64,000 nt of DNA from Runella sp. CRIBMP (lineage in GTDB: Bacteria; Bacteroidota; Bacteroidia; Cytophagales; Spirosomataceae), in NCBI RefSeq assembly GCF_009905605.1, contig NZ_JAAAKZ010000003.1, positions 434,001-498,000 of the forward strand, in the 5' to 3' direction. Below, piece after piece: positions 15,001-22,569 of the stretch (position 1 is the first letter of the stretch; the number at the start of each line of letters is the position of its first letter). The notes under the pieces were generated by a model, which was given only the letters and a program-made list of their open reading frames with translations, did not search any database and was not told the DNA's origin. Made by a program: the position numbers and the translations under genes.

Positions 15001-17732
15001 TGTTGTAGCCCTTCAAAAGGCTGGGTGTTGGAATTGTCCCCCAAAAATAGGATTCCGTCTATGTTGGGATTCCCTTTTGATTTGAGGTAATTCAAGTACG
15101 CATCGCGGACGCGATAGGGACGTTGGTTTTGGGCTTTTCCCGCTCCCGCATCTCCCAAAAGCCAATAACGCAGGGTAGTGGATGTGCTGGATAATGTCTG
15201 AAACTGATTGATTTCGGGATTGCTCTGTAACACAACGGGGTTTTCGGGGTCGCCGTAGCCTACCGAATAGTAATATTTGGTACCGCTTGCCAACCCTTCT
15301 AGCTTGACAATCTGGACCGTGTCGAGGGTATAATCCTGCGCCGTTAGGTTTAAATTGGCGGGGTCGGTTCCGTAGCGTACAATGCCGTTAATGGCTTCGG
15401 TGGTGTACCAACGGATGGTCATGGTATTGGGCCCGGGTAGTTGTAAATAGGGCTGGCGAGTGAGACCTAGCGGAATCGTTTCTAGCTGAAAATCAAACAA
15501 TAAATCGCTGCTCGTCGGGCTGTTTTGATAGACCACTACGGCCACCTGATTGGCTTGGGTGGTTGAAAGATTATTGAGGCGCAGGAGGGTGTCGGTCAAT
15601 ACCTCCGAGCCGTTGGGATAGTTTACATACCCATCGCCGTCGGTGTCTGTCGCGTTTTTCTGATAGACGGGTTTGCCATTAACAAAAACGGCAATGCCAT
15701 CATCAAACCAGAGTTTTAGGCGAAAATTGGCCGTTGTTTTACCAGAGGCGAATTGTTTACGGAAATAATATTGTTTGTGTTGAGCGCTGGTAGGGCCTTG
15801 CGAAAGCAGAGTTACTGGTTTGTAATCTACGTTGGCCCAGCGGTTGTTGCGGTCAAAGCCCAGCGGTGCGCTCCCAGTTTTCCATGTAGCGTCGTTGTAA
15901 GTGTTTGTTTGCCAATCGGTGCCGTTCAAAAGTGTCCCATTGTCCAAATAGGCCCATGAAGTGCCTCGGCTGATCACTTTTGTGCTGCTTTCGACCGTGA
16001 TACACGCTTGATTATCGGCGTCGTTGGACTCTTGTGCGTATTGATAATAGATAGAGCTGCATACCTGAAACTTGCCATCGGGCTGTTGGGCCGCGTCCAA
16101 TTGCGCATAAAATTGAAGCGTTGCGGACGTTTTAGGAACAACATACGGAATGTACCAATCGAGGGTGTCGTTTGAAACCGTCAGGTCTCCCAAGACAACG
16201 CTGCTGGATTTACGTCGGTAAAACTTCATGCCTTTGGGAAGCGGCGTACGTACTTTTATACGGGTTGCGCCGTAGTTGCTTTGCTCACTGACGGTTATCG
16301 TGAGCAGTTGCAGGTTTTGCTCACCATACGTAACGGCTTCCGTTTTGACAGCTGCTTTTAAATCGACGGAAGGCACCCAAATTTTATTCATGTCGTTGAG
16401 GTGGCTCATCACGAGATGTTTAATGGGTGTATAGCCCTCGAAAGTATATTGTCGCTTGATTCCGAGTCCTCCAAACATCCATAAACTGCCGAGCGAATCT
16501 TCCCAAACGGCAGCAATGCTTCGGGCGCTGGGGGCATTGTCTTCATCGGGGTCGGTGCGGCTTATTTCGCCATCAGAATTTACTTCGTTACTTCCCGAGC
16601 GCCAAGACCACTCCTGCGTTTTGGGATTGTAGTACCAGGTATCGTTGAGCAGATTCCCCTGCTCCGTTCCGCCACCAAAAACCACCAAATAGCCGTCTTT
16701 ATTCACCCACCCTGCTGCGCTCTCGCGCGCCCTTGGGATGTTGTTGACAGATGGAACCCTCAGTGTGCCATATGAACCTTTGTGATTATAAGATTGCGTT
16801 CCACTCATCCACACCCAGCGGTTAGTGGCGAAATTGTATTTCCAGAGGTCGTTCAGGTAAAAACTATCATCGTCGTCGTTGTAATGTTGGCCACCAAAAA
16901 TCCAGAAATCACCATTGGCATCCGTAAAACCCGTGGTGCGGGTGCGGCTGTCGGGTAGGTTAAGCGGAGATTCAACGCCTTTTTGTCCATAGCTACCAGC
17001 AGTTTTTGGGGTATTATTGCCTTTTATCCACAACCATACGTTTGCTTGGACGTCATATTTCCAAAGGTCATTGCCTTCGTTGCCGCTAAACAGCCACAGG
17101 TGGCCAAATTTATCCTTGAAGCCCGTACCGAAGTACCGCCCACCAGGGGTGTTTTGGCTCGTGGGCACTCCCAATGTACCATAAATAGCTTTGTTGGCGC
17201 TTTGCACTGTTTGATTGGAGCCGTGCATCCAAGTCCAGGTTTTAGCGGTGGGGTTATATTTCCATAAGTCGTTACCAATGATCATGGAGGTAGCAAAATC
17301 GTCGGCTAAAGGGCGGCTACCGCCGTAGAGCCATAGATTGCCGTCGTTGTCGGCCCACAGGGTATGCCCAACTCGGCCGCCTGGAAAGTTTTCGGTGGAA
17401 GCAACTCCTTTGGTTCCGTGGTTTGCGGCTCTGTTGGGCAGATTGGAGCCGCTCTCCCACGTCCACTGATAGGTACTGACATCAAATCGCCATAAATCAC
17501 CTAGGTTATTCCCGTCGGTTCCTCCGCCATAGAGCCATAGATTGCCGTTTTTATCGGTACATGAGGCGGCACCGATTCGTTTTCCTGGCGAATTTTCGGC
17601 GCTCGGGATGCCTTTTATCCCGTAAATGCCCTGCCCATCAGTGGCGGTGGTCACCACCCATTGTTGCGCCCACGTAAGGGTAGTAATGAAAACTCCGATG
17701 CTTAGGCCGACCCATTTTGTAAATAAACGCAT
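12021..17732 (-). CDS. Multidomain T9SS cargo: Kelch-type repeats, metallophosphatase, Ig-like repeats
   Basis: A 1903-residue secreted protein. After the signal peptide (1-22) come Kelch/galactose-oxidase-type repeats at about 40-450 (recurring LWLYGGG, LWRFD, WTWESGSN). A DUF11-like strand region follows, then a galactose-binding-like domain (about 600-745). A purple-acid-phosphatase-type FN3 domain starts near 756 (RQPYLQLPGPNTMTIRWYTT) and leads into a calcineurin-like phosphoesterase: GDAG near 859, GDN near 897, GNHDYD near 938, FHIPP, and SHTHAYLR near 1101 (Ser replaces the usual Gly of GHxH). A second beta-sandwich and two Ig-like repeat units precede the type A sorting domain (YPNPTTDY near 1827). 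It is therefore probably exported across the outer membrane and attached to the surface or released. The substrate is unknown. It is far longer than ordinary purple acid phosphatases. Confidence 0.93.
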   Translation of the reverse strand: MRLFTKWVGLSIGVFITTLTWAQQWVVTTATDGQGIYGIKGIPSAENSPGKRIGAASCTDKNGNLWLYGGGTDGNNLGDLWRFDVSTYQWTWESGSNLPNRAANHGTKGVASTENFPGGRVGHTLWADNDGNLWLYGGSRPLADDFATSMIIGNDLWKYNPTAKTWTWMHGSNQTVQSANKAIYGTLGVPTSQNTPGGRYFGTGFKDKFGHLWLFSGNEGNDLWKYDVQANVWLWIKGNNTPKTAGSYGQKGVESPLNLPDSRTRTTGFTDANGDFWIFGGQHYNDDDDSFYLNDLWKYNFATNRWVWMSGTQSYNHKGSYGTLRVPSVNNIPRARESAAGWVNKDGYLVVFGGGTEQGNLLNDTWYYNPKTQEWSWRSGSNEVNSDGEISRTDPDEDNAPSARSIAAVWEDSLGSLWMFGGLGIKRQYTFEGYTPIKHLVMSHLNDMNKIWVPSVDLKAAVKTEAVTYGEQNLQLLTITVSEQSNYGATRIKVRTPLPKGMKFYRRKSSSVVLGDLTVSNDTLDWYIPYVVPKTSATLQFYAQLDAAQQPDGKFQVCSSIYYQYAQESNDADNQACITVESSTKVISRGTSWAYLDNGTLLNGTDWQTNTYNDATWKTGSAPLGFDRNNRWANVDYKPVTLLSQGPTSAQHKQYYFRKQFASGKTTANFRLKLWFDDGIAVFVNGKPVYQKNATDTDGDGYVNYPNGSEVLTDTLLRLNNLSTTQANQVAVVVYQNSPTSSDLLFDFQLETIPLGLTRQPYLQLPGPNTMTIRWYTTEAINGIVRYGTDPANLNLTAQDYTLDTVQIVKLEGLASGTKYYYSVGYGDPENPVVLQSNPEINQFQTLSSTSTTLRYWLLGDAGAGKAQNQRPYRVRDAYLNYLKSKGNPNIDGILFLGDNSNTQPFEGLQQALDTTFFRFYNRPADKPLLSKTPFWTVLGNHDYDPDNAFVLNDKIVKIQKAYHKQTAASYSAFSYPRPTLGVEKGYYSFNQGDVHFVVLNPYLIEGHSLWVDPNEQAEYKQIWGDLSIVRDQNEGDVNQIPQIQWLKNDLANNTKRWTVVTFHIPPFSTIGHFEDEADLKRVRERLLPILEEPAYHVDAIVVSHTHAYLRAGMVRKSGTTRKTDFSLNGNLGRTTPYVKTSAETAYSYILTGSAGRGFYSPTLNDGGYNPTDANVVKSPSTSMLPLDVLASSNDFYHVTGGSVELLFNDNRLDVKFIKEPEGSNTFVVADSFSIIKDPSVKRLMPFTSTWFSHVELHSCVSGSGGPYYAPEWSNFTAWSKDTVWNPQRDNDWYGQAPFVDYTAWNTNGLKDGTLIRDLEIGGNAYFKKIFILSQKNNFTGFQLQISRFQDVAVGIYINGMKVDTLLAQSGPIFTKNILSIPTQFFKEGVNIIALKTRPLWSCGGGRNYTPYLLDAELSGLTGATPAPASKAVMEVQTNKLAYPTLCSGNSYNIPFSVKNNAPNTVYEAYLSALSPSFYPKRTVIGTGQTSPMKITLPDSLLHGDYQIAVVPAQTSIFEAKQAAFYTIQLAPKVTFSTQDNRQSAEIWKGESIPMQLKFTGIPPWSFTLSNGLTDQTAQNTYLFRTTPDSSLTYTVTMKNSCGLGRVEGQVRAVVKKATVQITSLNKTNYCPADSITIGFKADIPTAPTYKFTAYLSDKNGLFNRPITLGTNSVTNPVFPFNEVIKAKLPDTLSMGAAYQIRVSTSTTLPTEEVVSVPFGMRILPSGTLVEAQKKDSLSILTGEPITLQMDFKGSFPWNYVIGYGSSDTLSGSTTRTPLLRSVQPKGSDVYTLRSVSNACGEGKASGRVTVTLITAVDNWGVAQLRVYPNPTTDYLHIVISEIISSEIQWQVVDNTGRILLKKEAKNLSSYDETINTTTWPAGTYFLNLKMGNRKATFKISKQ

Positions 17733-18205
17733 GTGCTATTGTCTGATTTGGAGTAGATAAAGAATGAAAATGATAAACCGCATAAACATTTATGCAGGTA
17801 ATAAACGCAGAGGCCACTCCACTACATGGCTCTTGTTTCGTTTGAAACTTAGTCTGTATTTGGTTGGGCTGCAATGATGGTGGTGAGCCTACTTGGATGA
17901 TTAAAATCAGCTTGGGAATAATTGCCTGCGATTTCAATGGTTGAGGAGCTGCACTTATTTTTTTTGGATAAGCCCCCAAAGAGGCGCTTTAAGGCGGCAA
18001 ACTGAGATTGTTTTCGTCGATTAGGCAGGAATTGAGAAATGTTTCTAAAACCAGATTAAGTTAAAAAATTCATAACTTTGCACTCCGTTTTCAGAAATTT
18101 GTCAATAGAAGTCGTTAATGGTTAATGGTTGAACAACAAGGATAGCCGAAAAAGGGTCCCGTAACGTTTAACAAATGACGATTAACGGCATTTTTATAAT
18201 CAAAA
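17733..18205. other. Intergenic region between the T9SS gene and ileS
   Basis: This 473-base stretch separates divergent genes. Visible elements are a TAACTTTG promoter box for ileS (18073-18080), a tandem GTTAATG motif near 18115-18127, and a hairpin over the ileS start codon. The left 300 bases, which should include the promoter of the reverse T9SS gene, show no recognisable element or small gene. Confidence 0.6.
18073..18080 (+). promoter_or_regulatory. -7 promoter element for ileS
   Basis: TAACTTTG matches the Bacteroidota -7 consensus exactly and is followed by CA. Transcription would start near 18087, giving a leader of about 120 bases. No clear -33 TTG is present. Confidence 0.5.
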
Positions 18206-18210
18206 ATGCC
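18187..18210 (+). promoter_or_regulatory. Hairpin sequestering the ileS start codon
   Basis: GGCATTTTT (18187-18195) pairs perfectly with AAAAATGCC (18202-18210) across 6 bases, placing the ATG at 18206 in the stem. The alternative ATG at 18212 lies just after it. It may influence translation initiation; this is inference. Confidence 0.4.
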
Positions 18211-21200
18211 GATGAACTATAAAGAGTATAAAGGGTTGGACTACGCACAGTTGGGCAAAGACATCCTTGAGTTTTGGAAAGAAAATCGAATCTTCGAAAA
18301 GTCTGTTGAGGTACGTGAAGGCGCACCCTCGTTTACGTTTTATGAAGGGCCTCCGTCGGCCAATGGTACTCCGGGTATTCACCACGTAATGGCGCGTACC
18401 ATTAAGGATATGTTTTGTCGGTACAAAACCCTGCGCGGCTATCAGGTAAAGCGCAAAGGGGGCTGGGATACGCACGGTTTGCCCATTGAGTTGCAGGTAG
18501 AAAAAGAGTTGGGCATCAAGAAAGACGACATCGGCATCAAAATCAGCATCGAGGATTACAATAAAAAATGCCGTGAGGCGGTCATGCGTTTTACTGACCG
18601 CTGGTTGACCATGACCGAAAAAATGGGGTATTGGGTGGACATGGAAGACCCGTACGTCACCTACAAAAATGACTACATCGAGAGCCTCTGGTGGTTGCTG
18701 AAACAGCTTTACGAAAAAGGATTGCTGTATAAAGGCTACACGATTCAGCCGTATTCGCCCGCGGCGGGAACGGGACTCAGCTCGCACGAGTTGAACATGC
18801 CGGGCACCTATAAAGACGTAAAAGACACAACCATTGTTGCGCAGTTTAAGTTAAAATTGACTGGTAAATCAGGTTATTTGTTTGATGCTGCCGATAGTGA
18901 CAATATCTACATTCTGGCGTGGACGACTACCCCGTGGACCCTTCCTGCCAACTCGGCACTGACCGTTGGGAAAGACATTGATTATGTGTTGATTACAACT
19001 TTTAATCAATACACACACCTTCCCATCAACGTCATTTTGGCGAAAGATTTGGTGGGAAAATATTTTTCTGAAAAAGGAAAAGACGCCAAGTTGGGGGCTT
19101 ATAAAGAAGGCGATAAGGTGATTCCGTGGTCGATTGTGATGGAGTTTAAAGGCCAGCATTTGGAGGGAATTCAGTACGAGCAATTGCTCCCGTACGTGCA
19201 ACCACTGGAAGATGCCGATAAAGCTTTCCGCGTTATTTTAGGTGATTTTGTGACCACCGAAGACGGAACAGGCGTGGTGCATACCGCACCTACCTTCGGA
19301 GCGGATGACTTTAGAGTGGCCAAAGCCAATGGCGTACCAGGCATTATGGTCCGCGATGAAAATGGCAAAGAAGTGCCGATTGTGGACAAGCAGGGGCGTT
19401 TTGTGCCCGAAATCGGGGAGTTTGGCGGACGATTTGTAAAAGAGCAATACTACTCGGCCGAAGAGCAGGAAGATCCTGATTTTAAGCCCACAGACGTGTT
19501 GATTGCGATAAAATTAAAAGAAGAAAACCGCGCGTTTAAAGTTGAAAAATACGAGCACCCGTACCCACACTGCTGGCGTACGGATAAGCCCGTGTTGTAC
19601 TATCCAATGGATAGCTGGTTTATCAGAACAACCGCACTGAAAGACCGTTTGGTGGCGCTGAACAATACCATCAATTGGAATCCAGAAAGTACGGGGACGG
19701 GACGCTTTGGCAACTGGCTCGAAAATCTGGTAGACTGGAACCTCAGCCGTAGTCGCTACTGGGGTACTCCTTTGCCGATTTGGCGCAATGAGGAAGGTGA
19801 TGAAAAGTGCATTGGCTCCGTAGAAGAGTTGACCGTTGAGCTTGAAAAAGCCTTGGCAAGCAGTGTTTTGACAGATGAGCAACGAGCTAAAAATGAGTCA
19901 TTCCTTCAGTCAAAAGGAACTGAAGCCTTTGATTTACACCGCCCTTACGTGGATGAAATATTTTTGGTGTCGGATGCTGGCAAAGTAATGACGCGCGAAA
20001 CCGACCTCATTGATGTATGGTTTGATTCGGGTGCGATGCCCTACGCGCAGTTCCACTTTCCGTTTGAGAATTTGGACAAATACCCCCAAAGTATGGGTGG
20101 TACGGCGGCCAATGAGTCGCTTACTTCGTATCCTGCCGATTTTATCAGCGAAGGCGTTGACCAAACGCGTGGCTGGTTCTTTACGTTACACGCCATCGCG
20201 GGGCTTTTGTTTGATTCGGTTGCTTTCAAAAACGTCGTTTCTACTGGATTGGTATTGGATAAAAACGGCAACAAAATGTCGAAACGCCTCGGCAATGGTA
20301 TTGACCCGTTTGAAACCATTGATAAATACGGTCCCGACGCGCCGCGCTGGTACATGATTACCAACGCCGAACCTTGGGACAACCTCAAGTTCAACATAGA
20401 CGGAGTGGTAGAAGTGCAGCGTAAATTTTTTGGTACGCTGTTTAACACATACAACTTCTTTGCGCTTTACGCCAACTTAGACGGTTATAAGATTGAGCAG
20501 TTTAACCGCGTGCCGAAAGAGCAATTGTCGGAGCTTGACCGTTGGATTATTTCAAAAGTGTTTAGTTTGGTGAAAGATGTAACTGAGCAGTTTGATAATT
20601 ATAACCCCACAAAAGCAGGGCGTTTGATTCAGGATTTTGTGTGCGATGATTTGTCAAACTGGTACGTGCGTTTGTGTCGTCGGCGGTTCTGGCAGGGGGA
20701 AATGACGACCGACAAGCGAGCCGCCTATGAAACACTGCAACACTGTTTGGCGGCGGTGGCGCAGTTGATGTCGCCAATTGCACCGTTTTTTGGCGAATGG
20801 CTGTATCGGAATTTGACTGACCACGTTCGTGAAGAATCCATTGAGAAAAACACCCCGTTTAAGCACGAATCGGTGCATTTCACGGATTGGCATACTTACG
20901 ATGAATATTGGGTAGACAAGGATTTAGAGGCGTCGATGCAGCTAGCGCAGGATATTTGCTCGTTGGTACACTCGTTGCGCAAAGGCAACAAAATCAAGGT
21001 GCGTCAGCCGTTGTCGAAAGTATTGATTCCGGTATTGAGTGAAAAAATACGAGAACAGATTGAGCACGTTACGCCCATCATTATGTCGGAAGTAAACGTG
21101 AAAGCCGTTGAGTTTGTGAGCGATGACAGCGGAATTTTGAAGAAAAAAATCAAACCTAACTTCAAAGCATTAGGGCCTAAATACGGTCCCAAAATGAAGG

Positions 21201-21658
21201 AAGTCGCGGCCATCATCAACGGACTGAGCGCCGCCGATATTTCGGTGATTGAAAAAGAAGGCGTACTTGTGTCAGGAGATTTTTCACTGCTCCGCGACGA
21301 CGTCGAAATCATTGCCGAAGACGTACCAGGCTGGCTGGTGGCAAGTCAGGGAAGCCTGACGGTGGCGCTTGATGTGACCATCACGGAAGAGCTGCGCCGC
21401 GAAGGCCTGGCCCGTGACGTGGTCAATCGTATTCAAAATCTACGCAAAGACAGTGGTTTTGAAGTGACCGATAAAATCAAAATTACGGTGCAAGACAACA
21501 GTCCCGAATTGGCCGAAGCCGTGACGTCCAACAAAGACTACATTTGCCAGGAAGTGCAGGCTGTTTCGTTGGATTTGGTTGCTGATTTGAACGGCTCCGC
21601 CACCGAGATAGAAATCGACGAATTTTTATTGAAGGTAAAAATTGAAGTGGCCAATTAA
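18206..21658 (+). CDS. ileS: Isoleucyl-tRNA synthetase
   Basis: A 1150-residue class I aminoacyl-tRNA synthetase that charges tRNA-Ile in the cytoplasm. The HIGH-type motif is GIHH in PSANGTPGIHHVMART (about 50-65) and the KMSKS-type motif is NKMSKRLGN near 690. Between them lies the editing (CP1) domain with TTPWTLPANSALTV, and a tryptophan-rich zone (DSWFIRTTALKDRL, NWNLSRSRYWGTPLPIW) diagnostic of IleS. The anticodon-binding domain is at about 780-930, and the C-terminal extension continues to the end. The length and motifs fit the longer, eukaryote-like IleS type found in Bacteroidota rather than the 938-residue E. coli type. MPMNYKEY is chosen as the start; ATG at 18212 is possible. Confidence 0.98.
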   Translation: MPMNYKEYKGLDYAQLGKDILEFWKENRIFEKSVEVREGAPSFTFYEGPPSANGTPGIHHVMARTIKDMFCRYKTLRGYQVKRKGGWDTHGLPIELQVEKELGIKKDDIGIKISIEDYNKKCREAVMRFTDRWLTMTEKMGYWVDMEDPYVTYKNDYIESLWWLLKQLYEKGLLYKGYTIQPYSPAAGTGLSSHELNMPGTYKDVKDTTIVAQFKLKLTGKSGYLFDAADSDNIYILAWTTTPWTLPANSALTVGKDIDYVLITTFNQYTHLPINVILAKDLVGKYFSEKGKDAKLGAYKEGDKVIPWSIVMEFKGQHLEGIQYEQLLPYVQPLEDADKAFRVILGDFVTTEDGTGVVHTAPTFGADDFRVAKANGVPGIMVRDENGKEVPIVDKQGRFVPEIGEFGGRFVKEQYYSAEEQEDPDFKPTDVLIAIKLKEENRAFKVEKYEHPYPHCWRTDKPVLYYPMDSWFIRTTALKDRLVALNNTINWNPESTGTGRFGNWLENLVDWNLSRSRYWGTPLPIWRNEEGDEKCIGSVEELTVELEKALASSVLTDEQRAKNESFLQSKGTEAFDLHRPYVDEIFLVSDAGKVMTRETDLIDVWFDSGAMPYAQFHFPFENLDKYPQSMGGTAANESLTSYPADFISEGVDQTRGWFFTLHAIAGLLFDSVAFKNVVSTGLVLDKNGNKMSKRLGNGIDPFETIDKYGPDAPRWYMITNAEPWDNLKFNIDGVVEVQRKFFGTLFNTYNFFALYANLDGYKIEQFNRVPKEQLSELDRWIISKVFSLVKDVTEQFDNYNPTKAGRLIQDFVCDDLSNWYVRLCRRRFWQGEMTTDKRAAYETLQHCLAAVAQLMSPIAPFFGEWLYRNLTDHVREESIEKNTPFKHESVHFTDWHTYDEYWVDKDLEASMQLAQDICSLVHSLRKGNKIKVRQPLSKVLIPVLSEKIREQIEHVTPIIMSEVNVKAVEFVSDDSGILKKKIKPNFKALGPKYGPKMKEVAAIINGLSAADISVIEKEGVLVSGDFSLLRDDVEIIAEDVPGWLVASQGSLTVALDVTITEELRREGLARDVVNRIQNLRKDSGFEVTDKIKITVQDNSPELAEAVTSNKDYICQEVQAVSLDLVADLNGSATEIEIDEFLLKVKIEVAN

Positions 21659-21681
21659 GCGGCCCAAAATACAAAAATCAG

Positions 21682-21728
21682 GGGATGGTTTGACGGCGTT
21701 GACAGTCGGTTAAATCATCCCTTTTTTT
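21682..21728 (+). terminator. Rho-independent terminator after ileS
   Basis: GGGATGGTTT (21682-21691) pairs with AAATCATCCC (21712-21721) with one G-T wobble, with an inner GAC/GTC pairing, followed by seven T. It begins 24 bases after the ileS stop. Confidence 0.85.
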
Positions 21729-21730
21729 AT

Positions 21731-22516
21731 TTATCGAAACAGAAAATACTTCATAAAGTCTTCCTTATGGCTCCGGCCAATGGGGATTTGAAATTTGCCA
21801 ATGTTGAGGTCGTGCTCATCAAAAGAATCAATTTTGTCAATATTGACGGCGTACGAACGGTGCACTCTGATAAATTTGGTGGTGGAAAGTCGTTCCAAAA
21901 CGGTGTTTAGGGTGAGGCGCAGGGCAATTTTTCGGGACTCGGTATGAATGGTTGTGTAGTTTTTGTCGGCTTCAAAAAATAGAATATCGTTCAACTGTAT
22001 TTTCTGAAACTTATAATTCTCTTTGATAAAAACGTAGTCATTGATTTGTAGGATGGTTTCGCGGTCGGGCAGTTTGGGGGTTGGATGCAAAGGTTTTATT
22101 GGATCTTCTTTTTCTTTGGTAAACGGCTGATTTTGAGCGCGAAGTGCAAAATTGTTGATGGCTAAATCAATGGCAATTTTAAGGCTTTCGTTATTAAAAG
22201 GCTTCGTAATATAGGCCGAAGGATAAGTCTTCATGGCGGCTTCTATGGTGGAACGGTCGGCTTGGGCGGTCAGGTAAATGACGGGAGCTTCCCGAAACGC
22301 AATCATTTCCTGAACGGCTTCAATGCCCGTCATGTTGCCGATAAGCTTAATATCGCACAAAATAAGATCTACTTGTTGGGATTTATAGACTTCAATTGCC
22401 TTGGGGCCGTTATTTACCACATTCACGATTTCGTATCCTTCGGCTTCTAGGCGCGCCTCCAAATCAAGTCCAACAACGGCTTCATCTTCTACAATCAAGA
22501 TTTTGATAGAATGCAT
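21731..22516 (-). CDS. LytTR-family response regulator
   Basis: A 261-residue two-component regulator. The receiver domain is at about 4-120: VEDE acidic pocket near 10-13, phosphoacceptor Asp55 in LCDIKL, Thr/Ser switch in VIYLTAQ, and Lys105 in ITKPF. A linker (about 130-160) leads to a LytTR DNA-binding domain (about 165-260) with INDYVFIKENYKFQKIQLND, ILFFEADKNYTTIHT and RVHRSYAVNIDKID. LytTR regulators bind direct repeats upstream of targets. The partner is the kinase gene just upstream (53 bases away, same strand), so the two form one operon transcribed right to left. Confidence 0.95.
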   Translation of the reverse strand: MHSIKILIVEDEAVVGLDLEARLEAEGYEIVNVVNNGPKAIEVYKSQQVDLILCDIKLIGNMTGIEAVQEMIAFREAPVIYLTAQADRSTIEAAMKTYPSAYITKPFNNESLKIAIDLAINNFALRAQNQPFTKEKEDPIKPLHPTPKLPDRETILQINDYVFIKENYKFQKIQLNDILFFEADKNYTTIHTESRKIALRLTLNTVLERLSTTKFIRVHRSYAVNIDKIDSFDEHDLNIGKFQIPIGRSHKEDFMKYFLFR

Positions 22517-22569
22517 AGTGGGTTAAAAAGTCAGAAGTGAGTAGTAGTTAAGGCGATAGATATTTTTGA

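Noticed and set aside
18085-18205. T-box riboswitch in the ileS leader
   Set aside because: No T-box sequence, specifier loop or antiterminator was seen; the element is essentially absent from Bacteroidota.
18200-18787. 195-residue open frame antisense to the start of ileS
   Set aside because: It lies entirely over a strongly conserved synthetase region; no signal, motif or promoter supports it.
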